Position numbers and translations under genes: made by a program. Shown piece by piece: positions 16,948-24,475 of a stretch of DNA of 64,000 nt. The stretch is from Acidimicrobiales bacterium (GTDB lineage: Bacteria > Actinomycetota > Acidimicrobiia > Acidimicrobiales > SHLQ01), in contig JAHDCX010000009.1 of NCBI GenBank assembly GCA_020629635.1, positions 62,001 through 126,000 on the forward strand, given 5' to 3'. The stretch's first letter is position 1. Each line of letters opens with the position of its first letter. The notes beneath the pieces were generated by a model. It was not told where the DNA came from. It made no database searches and saw only the letters and a program-made list of their open reading frames with translations.

Positions 16948-17613
16948 ATGGGGGATGAACTCGACGACATGACCGAGTCGATGCGCGGCGCGATGAGTCT
17001 CGACGGCGACATCGACAAGCTGTCGGACTTCTATCAAGGCTGGGCGGCCGACTACGACGACGATGTCGCGAGTCATGGCTACGGGCTGCCAGAAGCGATG
17101 GTTCGCACCCTGCAGCTCGCGATCGGCGAGGTTCGCCCCGACTCCCCGGCATTCACCCGATCACCAGCGGTGCTCGACGCCGGATGCGGAACCGGGCTGG
17201 TGGGGGTCGCGCTCCATGCGGCGGGATGGACGACGCTCGATGGCGTCGACCTCTCCGAAGAGATGGCCGCCAAGGCCACCGAACGAGGCATCTACCGAAC
17301 GGTACGAGGCGGCGTCGATCTGACGATTCCGCCCGACGAGAGCCTCCGGGCCGCCGCGCCCATCGTCACCGTGGGCGGCGTCTTCACCGTTGGCCACGTT
17401 CCACCCGAAGCGCTTGAGCAGATGGCTGCGCTCGTCGAGCCCGGCGGCATCCTGATCGTGAGCACCCGCCGCGCCTACCACGAAGAGACGGACTTTCACG
17501 TCGTTCGCCAGCGCCTCGAGGATTCGGGCGCTCTGAAGCCGCTCGTGCACCTCGCCGACCAGCCGTACACGATGGATTCGACCGGCGACTACTGGGCCTG
17601 GCAGGTCAGCTAG
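16948..17613 (+). CDS. Class I SAM-dependent methyltransferase
   Basis: 221 residues from the ATG at 16948 (MGDELDDMTESM). The SAM-binding motif is VLDAGCGTGLVGVAL, then LDGVDLSEEMAAKA, and the later strand LVEPGGILIVSTR. The lead-in YQGWAADYDDDVASHGY is typical of Williams-Beuren-type/UbiE-like methyltransferases whose substrate-binding start contains W-A-x-x-Y-D. No neighbour indicates the substrate. It stands alone, divergent from the hydroxyacid dehydrogenase and convergent with the SDR at 17676. Confidence 0.82.
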   Translation: MGDELDDMTESMRGAMSLDGDIDKLSDFYQGWAADYDDDVASHGYGLPEAMVRTLQLAIGEVRPDSPAFTRSPAVLDAGCGTGLVGVALHAAGWTTLDGVDLSEEMAAKATERGIYRTVRGGVDLTIPPDESLRAAAPIVTVGGVFTVGHVPPEALEQMAALVEPGGILIVSTRRAYHEETDFHVVRQRLEDSGALKPLVHLADQPYTMDSTGDYWAWQVS

Positions 17614-17620
17614 CAAACCA

Positions 17621-17643
17621 TGGGGTCAGGTCTGACATAGCAA
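17621..17643. repeat. Short dispersed element, copy 1 (GGGGTCAG...GACATAGCAA)
   Basis: A 23-base sequence starting TGGGGTCAGG and ending GACATAGCAA lies in the 62-base gap between two convergent genes. The same sequence, inverted and with one base changed, recurs at 30817-30838. Nothing else in the window matches. TAGCAA also appears just before it at 17611, as a possible short flanking direct repeat. Motifs of this GGGGTCAG type resemble REP-like sequences mobilised by RAYT transposases; no such gene is present here, so that is inference. Confidence 0.6.
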
Positions 17644-17675
17644 CAGGCGGTTCAGCCGAGATCGACGAGACCGAG

Positions 17676-18446
17676 TCAGCTCCGGGGCCAGAGTGTTTCG
17701 GTGTGTCCGTCGACGCCGATGACCTGGCCCGAGATGTGGCGTGCGTAGTCGCTCGCGAGGAACACGTTGAGATCGGCGATCTCTTCGGGGTCGACGTAGC
17801 AGAGCATCGAGGTCCCGAGCGCGTACTGGCGTCGCACCTCCTCGGGATCCATCGCCTCGGTCTCGGCGTGGGCGGCGATCACGCGCTCCATCCGGTCGCC
17901 ATTCACGTTGCCCGGCACGACGCCGTTCACCCGGATGTTGTCCGGGCCGAGCTCCATGGCCAGGGTCTTGGTGAATCCGGTCGACGCCCACTTGGCAGCG
18001 ACATAGGGCGCACGGGTCGGATAGCCGAAGATGCCCGCTCCCGAGATCAGGTTGATGATCACACCGGACTGTTGGGCCTTGAAGATCGGAACGACCCGGC
18101 GAGCGCAGTAGAACTGCGCGTCGATGCACACAGCCATCGTCTGACGCCACTCCTCGTCGGTCACGTCCTCGACGAGTTTGGTCGGACCCGCGATGCCGGC
18201 GTTGTTGACGAGGATGTCGAGACCACCCGGGAGGATCTCGTCGAAGATGGCATCGAGTTGGGTCGACACGCTGACATCGCATTCGAAGGTCGTCACGTCG
18301 TCGGGCAGGGTGGCCAACCCGGTCGGGTCGATGTCACACGTGAAGACCTCGGCTCCCGCATCTCGCATGGCGAGCACCGTGGCTCGACCCATTCCGGCAC
18401 CGCCCGCCGTGATGAAGACCCGGCGGTTTTCGAGGGTGATTTCCAT
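17676..18446 (-). CDS. Short-chain dehydrogenase/reductase (SDR)
   Basis: 256 residues beginning MEITLENRRVFITAGGAGMGRAT. It has the cofactor glycine motif GGAGMGRA, TCDIDP at the end of strand 2 (an aspartate, suggesting NAD), NNAGIAGPTK, ISGAGIFG and the catalytic Y-x-x-x-K in YVAAKWAS. The C-terminal ISGQVIGVDGHTETL closes the fold. The substrate is unknown. It reads divergently from the SRPBCC/YCII/ECF42 operon across a 128-base region that contains a perfect palindrome and the ECF42-type promoter. Confidence 0.87.
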   Translation of the reverse strand: MEITLENRRVFITAGGAGMGRATVLAMRDAGAEVFTCDIDPTGLATLPDDVTTFECDVSVSTQLDAIFDEILPGGLDILVNNAGIAGPTKLVEDVTDEEWRQTMAVCIDAQFYCARRVVPIFKAQQSGVIINLISGAGIFGYPTRAPYVAAKWASTGFTKTLAMELGPDNIRVNGVVPGNVNGDRMERVIAAHAETEAMDPEEVRRQYALGTSMLCYVDPEEIADLNVFLASDYARHISGQVIGVDGHTETLWPRS

Positions 18447-18468
18447 CGCCGGAGTCTGCCGGATGAGA

Positions 18469-18480
18469 TTTCTCGAGAAA
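18469..18480. promoter_or_regulatory. Perfect 12-bp palindrome, candidate operator
   Basis: TTTCTCGAGAAA is a perfect inverted repeat in the divergent region between the SDR (start 18446) and the SRPBCC operon. It lies 23-34 bases upstream of the SDR start codon and just outside the ECF42-type promoter. Its position suits a repressor site for the SDR. The cognate regulator is not identified. Confidence 0.4.
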
Positions 18481-18494
18481 ATTCCGGATTTCTC

Positions 18495-18520
18495 TGTCGA
18501 ATGCTGTCGAGCGCTGCGTC
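18495..18520 (+). promoter_or_regulatory. Candidate ECF42-type promoter (TGTCGA - 16 bp - CGTC)
   Basis: TGTCGA at 18495-18500 is followed after 16 bases by CGTC at 18517-18520, the -35/-10 layout of ECF sigma promoters. The published motif for ECF42 sigma factors is, from memory, TGTCGA at -35 with a CGA/TC-type -10. A second TGTCGA at 18505-18510 overlaps the spacer. The motif stands directly upstream of the operon that ends with an ECF42-like sigma gene, so positive autoregulation is likely. Transcription would start near 18527, giving about a 48-base leader. Confidence 0.65.
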
Positions 18521-18574
18521 ACGGGGATGAAAGCGGGCACCACGCCCGACAAGAACCCTCCGAAAGGACCAGCC

Positions 18575-19045
18575 ATGAGCACCACCACCGCACCCATCAA
18601 CCTCGACGTCGCCATGTTCATCGAGGCATCGCCCGAGACCCTGTACGACCTCGTCGCCGATGTGACTCGCATGGGCGAATGGAGCCCAGAGACGACGTCG
18701 GCCGAATGGCTCGGCGACAATCACGAGGCCGTTGTGGGCGCCCGCTTCAAGGGAACCAACACCGCCGGACCGAATACGTGGAGCACCAAGCCGACCGTGA
18801 CGGTCGCCGAACGGGGCCACGAGTTCGCCTTCGAGGTCCCCGGCAAGTCGGGACCGACCTGGACCTATCGCTTCGAGCCGGTCGAAGGCGGTACGCGGGT
18901 CACCGAGTCGGTTCGTCAACAGAAGCGTTCGCCGCTGTTCATTCGTCTGCTACAGAAGCGTGCTGGCATCACCGATCGTGCCGCCGACCTTCGTGTCAAC
19001 ATGCAGACCACGCTCGACAACCTCGCCGCGGCCGCCACGGCCTGA
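18575..19045 (+). CDS. SRPBCC (START-like) family protein
   Basis: 156 residues from the ATG at 18575, with a ribosome binding site (GAAAGGA) just upstream. It is a helix-grip fold protein of the polyketide cyclase/dehydrase type: VAMFIEASPETLYDLVADVTRMGEWSP is the usual first strand-helix pattern and YRFEPVEGGTRVTESV the later strands. Such proteins bind hydrophobic ligands; the catalytic role is not evident. It is the first gene of the operon with the YCII protein and ECF42 sigma factor, directly behind the TGTCGA-type promoter, so it is probably part of that regulon. Confidence 0.82.
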   Translation: MSTTTAPINLDVAMFIEASPETLYDLVADVTRMGEWSPETTSAEWLGDNHEAVVGARFKGTNTAGPNTWSTKPTVTVAERGHEFAFEVPGKSGPTWTYRFEPVEGGTRVTESVRQQKRSPLFIRLLQKRAGITDRAADLRVNMQTTLDNLAAAATA

Positions 19046-19104
19046 CCATTTCGAACAGCACAACCCTCAACACATCGAAACCGAAACGAAAGCAGAAACC
19101 ACAA

Positions 19105-19467
19105 ATGGACTACATGATTCTTCTCCACAGCGAAGAGGCCGACGGCGACATGCCGGCACCCGGCTCGCCCGAATTCGAAGCGATGATGGGCGAATGGATG
19201 GCCTACAACCAGCGCCTGATCGATGGTGGCCACTGGATCGGCGGCGCCAGCCTCACTCCGAGCGGTATGACCACGACGATCGCCAAGACGCCTGATGGCG
19301 CCACGGTCACCGATGGCCCGTTCATGGAAACGAAGGAAGTGATGGGCGGGTACTACGTCATCTCCGCAGCCGACCTCGACGAAGCCATCGAGCTGGCGAC
19401 GGCGGTCCCGATGCCGCACTGCAACATCGAAGTCCGCCCGATCGCCTTCCGCCCCGACGCTGACTGA
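19105..19467 (+). CDS. YCII-related (DGPF) domain protein
   Basis: 120 residues beginning MDYMILLHSEEADG. The family mark is the DGPFMETKEVMGGYYVI segment, the 'DGPF' motif, in a ferredoxin-like YCII fold. Proteins of this group are encoded beside ECF42 sigma factors in many bacteria; that linkage is established, though the molecular role is not. Here it sits between the SRPBCC gene (59 bases) and the sigma factor (30 bases). It probably belongs to the sigma factor's regulon and may take part in a stress or detoxification response. Confidence 0.88.
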   Translation: MDYMILLHSEEADGDMPAPGSPEFEAMMGEWMAYNQRLIDGGHWIGGASLTPSGMTTTIAKTPDGATVTDGPFMETKEVMGGYYVISAADLDEAIELATAVPMPHCNIEVRPIAFRPDAD

Positions 19468-19497
19468 GCGTCCCGACCCACGATCGGAGAACACGAC

Positions 19498-20739
19498 GTG
19501 CCGCTGACGTCCGAGGTCGACGCTGCGCTGACCGAACTGACCCGAGAACACTCGGGCCGGGTGCTGGCCATTCTCGCCAGCCGCTTCGGCAGCGTCGACC
19601 TCGCCGACGACGCCGTCCAGGACGCGCTCGTCCGAGCTCACGACCACTGGCCCGCCGAGGGCATCCCCAACAACCCTCCGGCATGGCTGATGACCGTGGC
19701 TCGCCGCCGAGCGATCGATCTCCTGCGAAGGGCGGAGTCGGCCGACCGACGGCTCCTCGCCTCCGCACCCGAACTCATGCTCGACGAAGACCCCACCACC
19801 CCCACCCACCTGGTCGACGACACCCACGACGACCCCGCCATCGACGAACAGCTCCGGCTCATGTTCCTCTGCTGTCATCCGGCGATCCGCCAGGACGCGC
19901 AGGTTGCTCTCACGCTTCGACTCGTGGGCGGCCTGACGACCGAAGAGATTGCGGCAGCCTTCCTCGTCCCGACGCCGACTCTCGCCCAACGAATCAGTCG
20001 AGCGAAGGCGAAGATCCGCGACGCGGCGATTCCGCTCGCCATCCCAGACGACCTCGACACCCGCGTCGACGTGTTGCTCTCCACGCTGTATCTCGTCTTC
20101 AACGAGGGCTACCTGTCCCGATCGGAGACAAGTGCCCAGCGCCTCGATCTCTGCCTCGAAGCGATCCGCTTGACGGCGTTGCTGTCGACACTGCTTCCCG
20201 ACAATCCGGAAGTGACGGGCCTGCAAGCGCTGATGGCGTTTCATCTCGCTCGCCGGGCGACCCGCTTCACCACCGACGGCGAGCTGGTGCTCCTTGCGGA
20301 TCAGGACCGACGCCGATGGGATCATGCGTTGATCACGCGGGCCAACGCCACCCTCCATCGGGCCATGTCCGCCCGGGCGCCCGGCCGCTACCAGGTACAG
20401 GCGTTGATCGCCTCGTACCACACGAACGCCTCGAAGTCTGACGACACCATCTGGGCTCGAATCGTCGGGCTGTACGAGCAACTCGCGCAGATGGATCCGT
20501 CTCCGGTGGTCGCGTTGAATCATGCGGCTGCGGTCGGCGTGGCCGGCGGGCCGACCGAGGGCCTCGCATTGATCGACGGGATCGAAGGCCTCGACGACTA
20601 CCACCTGTTGCACACGACCCGGGCCGAACTGCTGGAGAGGGCCGACCGATCGGACGACGCTCGCGACGCTTGGCGTCGGGCCGCAGAGCTCGCCACCAAC
20701 CCCGCCGAACGCCTTTTGATCGAACGCCGCGTCGGCTGA
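19498..20739 (+). CDS. ECF42-type RNA polymerase sigma factor with C-terminal extension
   Basis: 413 residues from a GTG, with GGAGAA 9 bases upstream. Residues 1-180 hold sigma-70 regions 2 (VLAILASRFGSVDLADDAVQDALVRAHDHWP) and 4 (TLRLVGGLTTEEIAAAFLVPTPTLAQRISRAKAKIR). About 230 more residues follow (YLVFNEGYLSRSETSAQRLDLC, VVALNHAAAVGVAGGPTEGL). This long TPR-like extension is characteristic of ECF42. In that group the extension controls activity in place of an anti-sigma factor, and none is encoded here. The upstream YCII gene and the TGTCGA promoter support the assignment. The signal it senses is unknown. Confidence 0.88.
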   Translation: MPLTSEVDAALTELTREHSGRVLAILASRFGSVDLADDAVQDALVRAHDHWPAEGIPNNPPAWLMTVARRRAIDLLRRAESADRRLLASAPELMLDEDPTTPTHLVDDTHDDPAIDEQLRLMFLCCHPAIRQDAQVALTLRLVGGLTTEEIAAAFLVPTPTLAQRISRAKAKIRDAAIPLAIPDDLDTRVDVLLSTLYLVFNEGYLSRSETSAQRLDLCLEAIRLTALLSTLLPDNPEVTGLQALMAFHLARRATRFTTDGELVLLADQDRRRWDHALITRANATLHRAMSARAPGRYQVQALIASYHTNASKSDDTIWARIVGLYEQLAQMDPSPVVALNHAAAVGVAGGPTEGLALIDGIEGLDDYHLLHTTRAELLERADRSDDARDAWRRAAELATNPAERLLIERRVG

Positions 20740-20762
20740 GCCAACCGACCGAGCCATCGCGA

Positions 20763-21989
20763 TCAGTCGGGCAGCATTGGCACGCTGAGGCCGGTGTCTC
20801 GGCCGATGCTGCCGGCGCGGCCGATCGATGCGGAGCCGAACTTGTCGCGGACACCATCGAGCGCGACGTCGAGCGGGGAGCCGTCGGCGAACGGCAACGC
20901 GAGTTGGATGGCGCTGGCGTCGGACAGGTTCGTCACCGAGAGACCGAGGAGCGTGATCCCCTTCTTCGAGATCGTGGGCCGCATCTCTTCGAGGAGCTCC
21001 GACGCCATGGCCAGGATCCGATCCGTCTCGGCTGTGGCGATCTCGAGCGACCGGGATCGGGTGGCTCGGCTGAAGTCGTCGAAGCGGAAGCGAAGTACGA
21101 CCGTGCGACCGACGCGATCGGCGTTGCGCATCCGGTGCGTCACTCGATCGACGATCTCGCGGAGCAAGGCATCGAGCTCTCCGGGCTTCTTGGGTCGGCG
21201 ACCAAGCGCTCGTTGCGACCCCATGGACGACCGGCGCTTTCGATGCTCGACCGGCCTCGGGTCGCGGTTGTGCGCAAGCGCATGGAGCTTGCGACCCGCG
21301 GCGACGCCCACGAGGCCGATGAGCGTCTGCTCCGGAAGATCGGCCACGTCGCCGACCGTGCGGAGGCCGACGTCGTGCAGCTTGCTCGACGTCTTCTCGC
21401 CAACGCCCCACAGTCGTTCGACCGGAAGCGGCCGGAGAAAGTCGAGCTCACCGTCAGGCGGCACGACGAGGAGACCATCGGGCTTGGCGACACCGCTGGC
21501 GACCTTGGCGAGGAACTTCGTTCGGGCGACGCCAACGGTGATGTTGAGTCCGACCTCGTCTCGGACTCGCGCTCGAAGATCGGCGGCGATCCGCTCGGGG
21601 CTACCGCTGATCTTCGACAACCCGCCGACGTCGAGGAACGCTTCGTCGATCGAGAGACCCTCGACCACCGGCGTGGTGTCGTCGAACACGTCGAACACGT
21701 CTCGACTGGCTTGGGAGTAGGCCTCCATCCGAGGTTCGACGACGATGGCCTGTGGGCACAGTTCTCGTGCCTGCCGCCCGTTCATCGCCGTCCGGATACC
21801 GAACGCCTTCGCTTCGTAGCTTGCGGCGAGGACGACGCCGCCACCAACGATGACCGGACGTCCCCGAAGCTGCGGCGCGTCACGCTGTTCGACCGACGCG
21901 TAGAACGAGTCGAGGTCGGCGTGAAGGATCGTCGAGTCGGCGCCAGGTCGGTACACGAACGTATGTTCGCACACCACGCCTGCGCCCAC
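20763..21989 (-). CDS. dinB: DNA polymerase IV (Y-family)
   Basis: 408 residues from a GTG at 21989; an in-frame stop lies 54 bases upstream, and no other start is available before the first motif. The palm starts at ILHADLDSFYASVEQRD (metal-binding Asp) and continues with PVVEGLSIDEAFLDVGGL, the second catalytic acidic pair (DE). GVARTKFLAKVASGVAKP and a helix-hairpin-helix region (LWGVGEKTSSKLHDVGLRT) follow, then the little finger. It lacks the usual beta-clamp peptide QL-x-LPF in perfect form but has IQLALPF at 379-385, which fits. Translesion synthesis across DNA damage. The neighbouring genes do not explain its regulation. Confidence 0.92.
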   Translation of the reverse strand: MGAGVVCEHTFVYRPGADSTILHADLDSFYASVEQRDAPQLRGRPVIVGGGVVLAASYEAKAFGIRTAMNGRQARELCPQAIVVEPRMEAYSQASRDVFDVFDDTTPVVEGLSIDEAFLDVGGLSKISGSPERIAADLRARVRDEVGLNITVGVARTKFLAKVASGVAKPDGLLVVPPDGELDFLRPLPVERLWGVGEKTSSKLHDVGLRTVGDVADLPEQTLIGLVGVAAGRKLHALAHNRDPRPVEHRKRRSSMGSQRALGRRPKKPGELDALLREIVDRVTHRMRNADRVGRTVVLRFRFDDFSRATRSRSLEIATAETDRILAMASELLEEMRPTISKKGITLLGLSVTNLSDASAIQLALPFADGSPLDVALDGVRDKFGSASIGRAGSIGRDTGLSVPMLPD

Positions 21990-22373
21990 AATCGGGCGTG
22001 ACGCTCGCCCCGACGATTCGGCCGCCGACCACGGTGTTGTGGAGTGCCTGCGTCATGGTGGCCGATCCTCAGCGATCCGGGTTGGAGAAGCGCCGTGGAG
22101 CGCCACTCAGACCGATGTGTTCGCCGGGCGCTGCATAGATGGCTGCCCGACCTCCTGGCCGATTCTCGTGACGCCCTCGGACGTCTCCGGGCTTGCGAGG
22201 ATCCGTCGTCCAGAGTCCGTTCCACCACGTTGCATTGCGCATGATTCCCACCTCTCGGTTGCTGCTTCTTGTCGAGAATCAGCATCGACGAGACCGCCAT
22301 CCCGAACAGACAGCTGGGCGCCAAACCTGGCGTGATGCCCGTCATACGGGCGCCGATTTGCGACGCCTGGGCG
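21990..22373. other. 384-base region with no recognised gene, between dinB and the next gene
   Basis: Apart from the possible small reading frame at 22069..22242 this region shows no recognisable coding, RNA gene or strong hairpin. Both flanking genes read leftward, so it must hold the dinB promoter. No clear LexA-type inverted repeat (GAAC-x4-GTTC form) was found near the start of dinB. Confidence 0.4.
22069..22242 (-). CDS. Possible 57-residue small protein upstream of dinB
   Basis: An ATG at 22242 is preceded by a convincing ribosome binding site (GAGAGGTGGG, about 4 bases away). The product begins MRNATWWNGLWTTDPRKPG and is rich in Arg and Gly. It matches no family I recognise. It ends 79 bases before dinB on the same strand, and another ribosome-binding-site-like sequence follows its stop. 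It may be a short regulatory or damage-induced peptide, or chance. Codon use is only weakly gene-like. Confidence 0.35.
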   Translation of the reverse strand: MRNATWWNGLWTTDPRKPGDVRGRHENRPGGRAAIYAAPGEHIGLSGAPRRFSNPDR

Positions 22374-23036
22374 TCAGATTCGGCGATATCGGTAGCCGGC
22401 GCGGGTGCGATCGACGACCTCGAATCGTTCGAGGGCGCGGAGGCAGTAGGCCAGTTTGCGTGCACTCTCTCGCGAGTAGCCGCCTCCGCTGGCCAGATCT
22501 GCCGTCGTGAAGACGCTCGGCAGGTCGGCCGGAACCCACCGATCCAGATCGGCCGCCGAGCGGAACTCGACGGTGTCGACGATCGCGTCGAGCTCTCGGT
22601 TCACCACCCGCCAGCCGCCGCGGCCACGACGCGCCCGCGGGTCGTGCTCACGGTGAGCGACCACATCGACCACGACCACGTCGAGCCCGAAGTTGGGATG
22701 GTCGAGCAGCGTCGGGATCGACACGAGCTGGTCGAGCACGTCCATCGCGTTGCCGGTCTTCGGCGAGCGCCGTCGACCACCATCGGGGCGCACGAGCGTT
22801 GTTCGGCGCGCGATCGGATGCACGAGCAGAACGCGGTTGCCTTCGAGAAGACGGTCGAACTTCGGACCGAGCGCGGCGAAGGTGCCCGTCTGCACCTCGA
22901 CGAGAGTGTCGTCGGCCCGGACGAGATCGATGATCATCCCGTCGAGCGGCACCTCGAACCGGTCCCCCGGCGCTGCGTAGTGCCGCTTCAGCGCGTCGTG
23001 CAGGCCGCTCTCATTGAGCGTGCCGATGCCGCTCAC
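22374..23036 (-). CDS. Uncharacterised protein with PD-(D/E)XK nuclease-like fold
   Basis: 220 residues from the GTG at 23036, chosen because GTGA overlaps the stop of the upstream gene by 4 bases. Residues 1-80 read SGLHDALKRHYAAPGDRFEVPLDGMIIDLVRADDTLVEVQTGTF then AALGPKFDRLL. The D-x(n)-E-V-Q pattern with a following lysine is that of the PD-(D/E)XK fold (Asp in IIDLV, Glu in VEVQ). The last 80 residues look like a winged helix (FTTADLASGGGYSRESARKLAYCLRALERFEVV). No domain name is certain. A nuclease activity is inference from the motif only. It is translationally coupled to the TIGR03084 gene. Confidence 0.6.
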   Translation of the reverse strand: MSGIGTLNESGLHDALKRHYAAPGDRFEVPLDGMIIDLVRADDTLVEVQTGTFAALGPKFDRLLEGNRVLLVHPIARRTTLVRPDGGRRRSPKTGNAMDVLDQLVSIPTLLDHPNFGLDVVVVDVVAHREHDPRARRGRGGWRVVNRELDAIVDTVEFRSAADLDRWVPADLPSVFTTADLASGGGYSRESARKLAYCLRALERFEVVDRTRAGYRYRRI

Positions 23037-23824
23037 GAACGAGGGGCCGGGCCGTCGGTCGCTGGTCCGGCGAAGACCTGGGCCTTGCGCATCCAGTCGC
23101 GGGCGGCGTCGCCGGTCACGGTGAGCGCAGTGTCGTCGATGTGTCGGCGTTGGGTGACGACCAGACAGAAGTCGTTGGCCGACCCTTCGATCCGTTGTTC
23201 GGCGTCGGCGTCGCCCAAGTCCCAACGTTCGCCCGACGGCGCGTCGAGTACGACACCGACAGGCACATCGGGCATCTCGAGGCGACGGTTCTTGTAGGTC
23301 CAGCCACGGGTGATGACGCCAAGGCGTGCCACGTGGAGGATCCGATCGGTGGGCTGGCGTTCGACCCCGACCGTGTCGGCCACGTCCTGACCGTGCGCCC
23401 AGCACTCCATCAGGCGGGCCGTGAGGAACGACTTCGCCCCCATCGACGGGCCGTACCACTCCACTCGCTGGTCGTCAGCGAGTGTTGCCGACGCGTCGGC
23501 GAGCGCCTGCCGCTCGGCTCGCCAGGCGCCGAGGCGTTCGGCCGGCGGCATCTGTCGGTACGCACCGAGCGTCGCTTCGTCGACGGCTTCCTCGCTCGTG
23601 AAGGCGGTGAGCAGTTCGGCTCGGTGAGCGACGAAGGCGGCCTCGTCTCGGATGGCGAGCGCTGCGGTGGCGTCGAAGTAGGCCAGGTGCCCGATCTGAT
23701 CGCCGATGGTCCAGCGAGGGCTGGCCGTAGGCGTCGCCCACGCCTCGTCGGGGAGGGGTCCGACGAGACGGTCGAGCGACTCCTGTTCGGCGATCAGATC
23801 GGCGCGTACCTGGCTGACGTCCAC
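23033..23824 (-). CDS. TIGR03084 family protein (DinB-like/maleylpyruvate isomerase-like)
   Basis: 263 residues. The four-helix DinB-like fold shows the family landmarks WTIGDQIGHLAYFD (a metal-binding His), GPSMGAKSFLTARLMECWAHGQDVADTVG (two more His positions) and a C-terminal SCP2-like beta region (LVVTQRRHIDD). Related proteins are mycothiol-dependent isomerases and transferases of Actinobacteria; TIGR03084 itself has no proven substrate. It overlaps the following nuclease-like gene by 4 bases, which suggests the two proteins are made together. It fits a mycothiol-using host. Confidence 0.82.
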   Translation of the reverse strand: MDVSQVRADLIAEQESLDRLVGPLPDEAWATPTASPRWTIGDQIGHLAYFDATAALAIRDEAAFVAHRAELLTAFTSEEAVDEATLGAYRQMPPAERLGAWRAERQALADASATLADDQRVEWYGPSMGAKSFLTARLMECWAHGQDVADTVGVERQPTDRILHVARLGVITRGWTYKNRRLEMPDVPVGVVLDAPSGERWDLGDADAEQRIEGSANDFCLVVTQRRHIDDTALTVTGDAARDWMRKAQVFAGPATDGPAPRS

Positions 23825-23916
23825 GTCAGCTTCCGGCGAGCGCTTGTCGAGTCACCCTTCGGAACGTACCTCATCACCGGATGGCAGTGGGGTGACTGCG
23901 TATGCCGATACGGGCA

Positions 23917-24183
23917 TCAGCGGCGGAGGTGATCGATTCGGGTTGAGGAGCCGAGTCGTTTCCACCACGGGAGCGTGCGAGCCCTTGCTTCTGCGACCTC
24001 GACCATCGCATCGCTGAAGTCGTTGGCGCGAGTCTCGACCTCGTCGTCGGTGAGTGCGGCTCGGGGCTGGGCGTCGGCTGCCCGCGAACCGTCGTCGGTC
24101 CGAGAGCCCGGGATCGCCTTGACGAAGGTCGGGTCGGTATCGACGATCCTGGACATGCCCAAACGGCCACCGCCGTTGCCCAT
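23917..24183 (-). CDS. Uncharacterised 88-residue protein
   Basis: Residues begin MGNGGGRLGMSRIVDTDPTFV and end with the helix DDEVETRANDFSDAMVEVAEARARTLPWWKRLG, probably amphipathic with a tryptophan pair. Codon third positions are strongly GC-biased, as in a real gene. It starts 2 bases after the stop of the 67-residue gene upstream, so the two form a small operon. No family recognised. There is no signal peptide or clear metal motif. Confidence 0.55.
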   Translation of the reverse strand: MGNGGGRLGMSRIVDTDPTFVKAIPGSRTDDGSRAADAQPRAALTDDEVETRANDFSDAMVEVAEARARTLPWWKRLGSSTRIDHLRR

Positions 24184-24185
24184 CG

Positions 24186-24389
24186 TCAGCGCCTTCCGAC
24201 GAAACGGGCGAGGCGCTCACCGATGGGCGCCACCTCGACTTCGCGGGCATGCGCATACCGGCGGCGCCGGCCGAAGCGGTGCAGACGCAAGGGACCTGCG
24301 TGTTCTGCGTTCTTCACCGCTCGGGCCGACTCGACGATGTCGTCGACGTTCAGGACGTCGAGGTTTCCGCCTGGTGCTCGTCCTACCAT
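24186..24389 (-). CDS. Uncharacterised 67-residue protein, probably leaderless
   Basis: Begins MVGRAPGGNLDVLNVDDIVESARAV and ends in a basic region (RFGRRRRYAHAREVEVAPIG). No family recognised. The start codon follows a -35/-10 pair so closely (6 bases after the -10) that the transcript would begin at the ATG itself. Codon use is gene-like. It is the first gene of a two-gene unit with 23917..24183, and is transcribed divergently from the acyl-CoA carboxylase beta subunit. It could bind nucleic acid given its basic half, but that is a guess. Confidence 0.55.
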   Translation of the reverse strand: MVGRAPGGNLDVLNVDDIVESARAVKNAEHAGPLRLHRFGRRRRYAHAREVEVAPIGERLARFVGRR

Positions 24390-24395
24390 GATCTA

Positions 24396-24425
24396 TAGGT
24401 AATAACACTGTAGGGTTATTGTCAA
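24396..24425 (-). promoter_or_regulatory. Near-consensus promoter for a leaderless gene, with operator-like inverted repeat
   Basis: On the minus strand a perfect TTGACA (24425-24420) is followed, after 18 bases, by TACCTA (24401-24396), then 6 bases to the ATG at 24389. AATAAC and GTTATT (24401-24406 and 24415-24420) form an inverted repeat spanning the promoter spacer, which suits repressor binding. This segment is notably AT-rich compared with its surroundings. The carboxylase gene starts 50 bases away in the other direction, so control of both is possible. Confidence 0.55.
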
Positions 24426-24475
24426 GTGATTTCTGATCTGGCCATCACGGCGGCGAGAAGAACTACGGTCGCGTC

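Noticed and set aside
14802-16958. 718-codon frame on the plus strand across two leftward genes
   Set aside because: It spans two confident leftward genes and the hairpin at 15880-15925, so it is a shadow frame.
18916-21411. Long open frame of 831 codons on the minus strand over the ECF42 operon and dinB
   Set aside because: It runs antisense to the YCII and sigma genes and through dinB in the wrong frame; the true genes have strong motifs.
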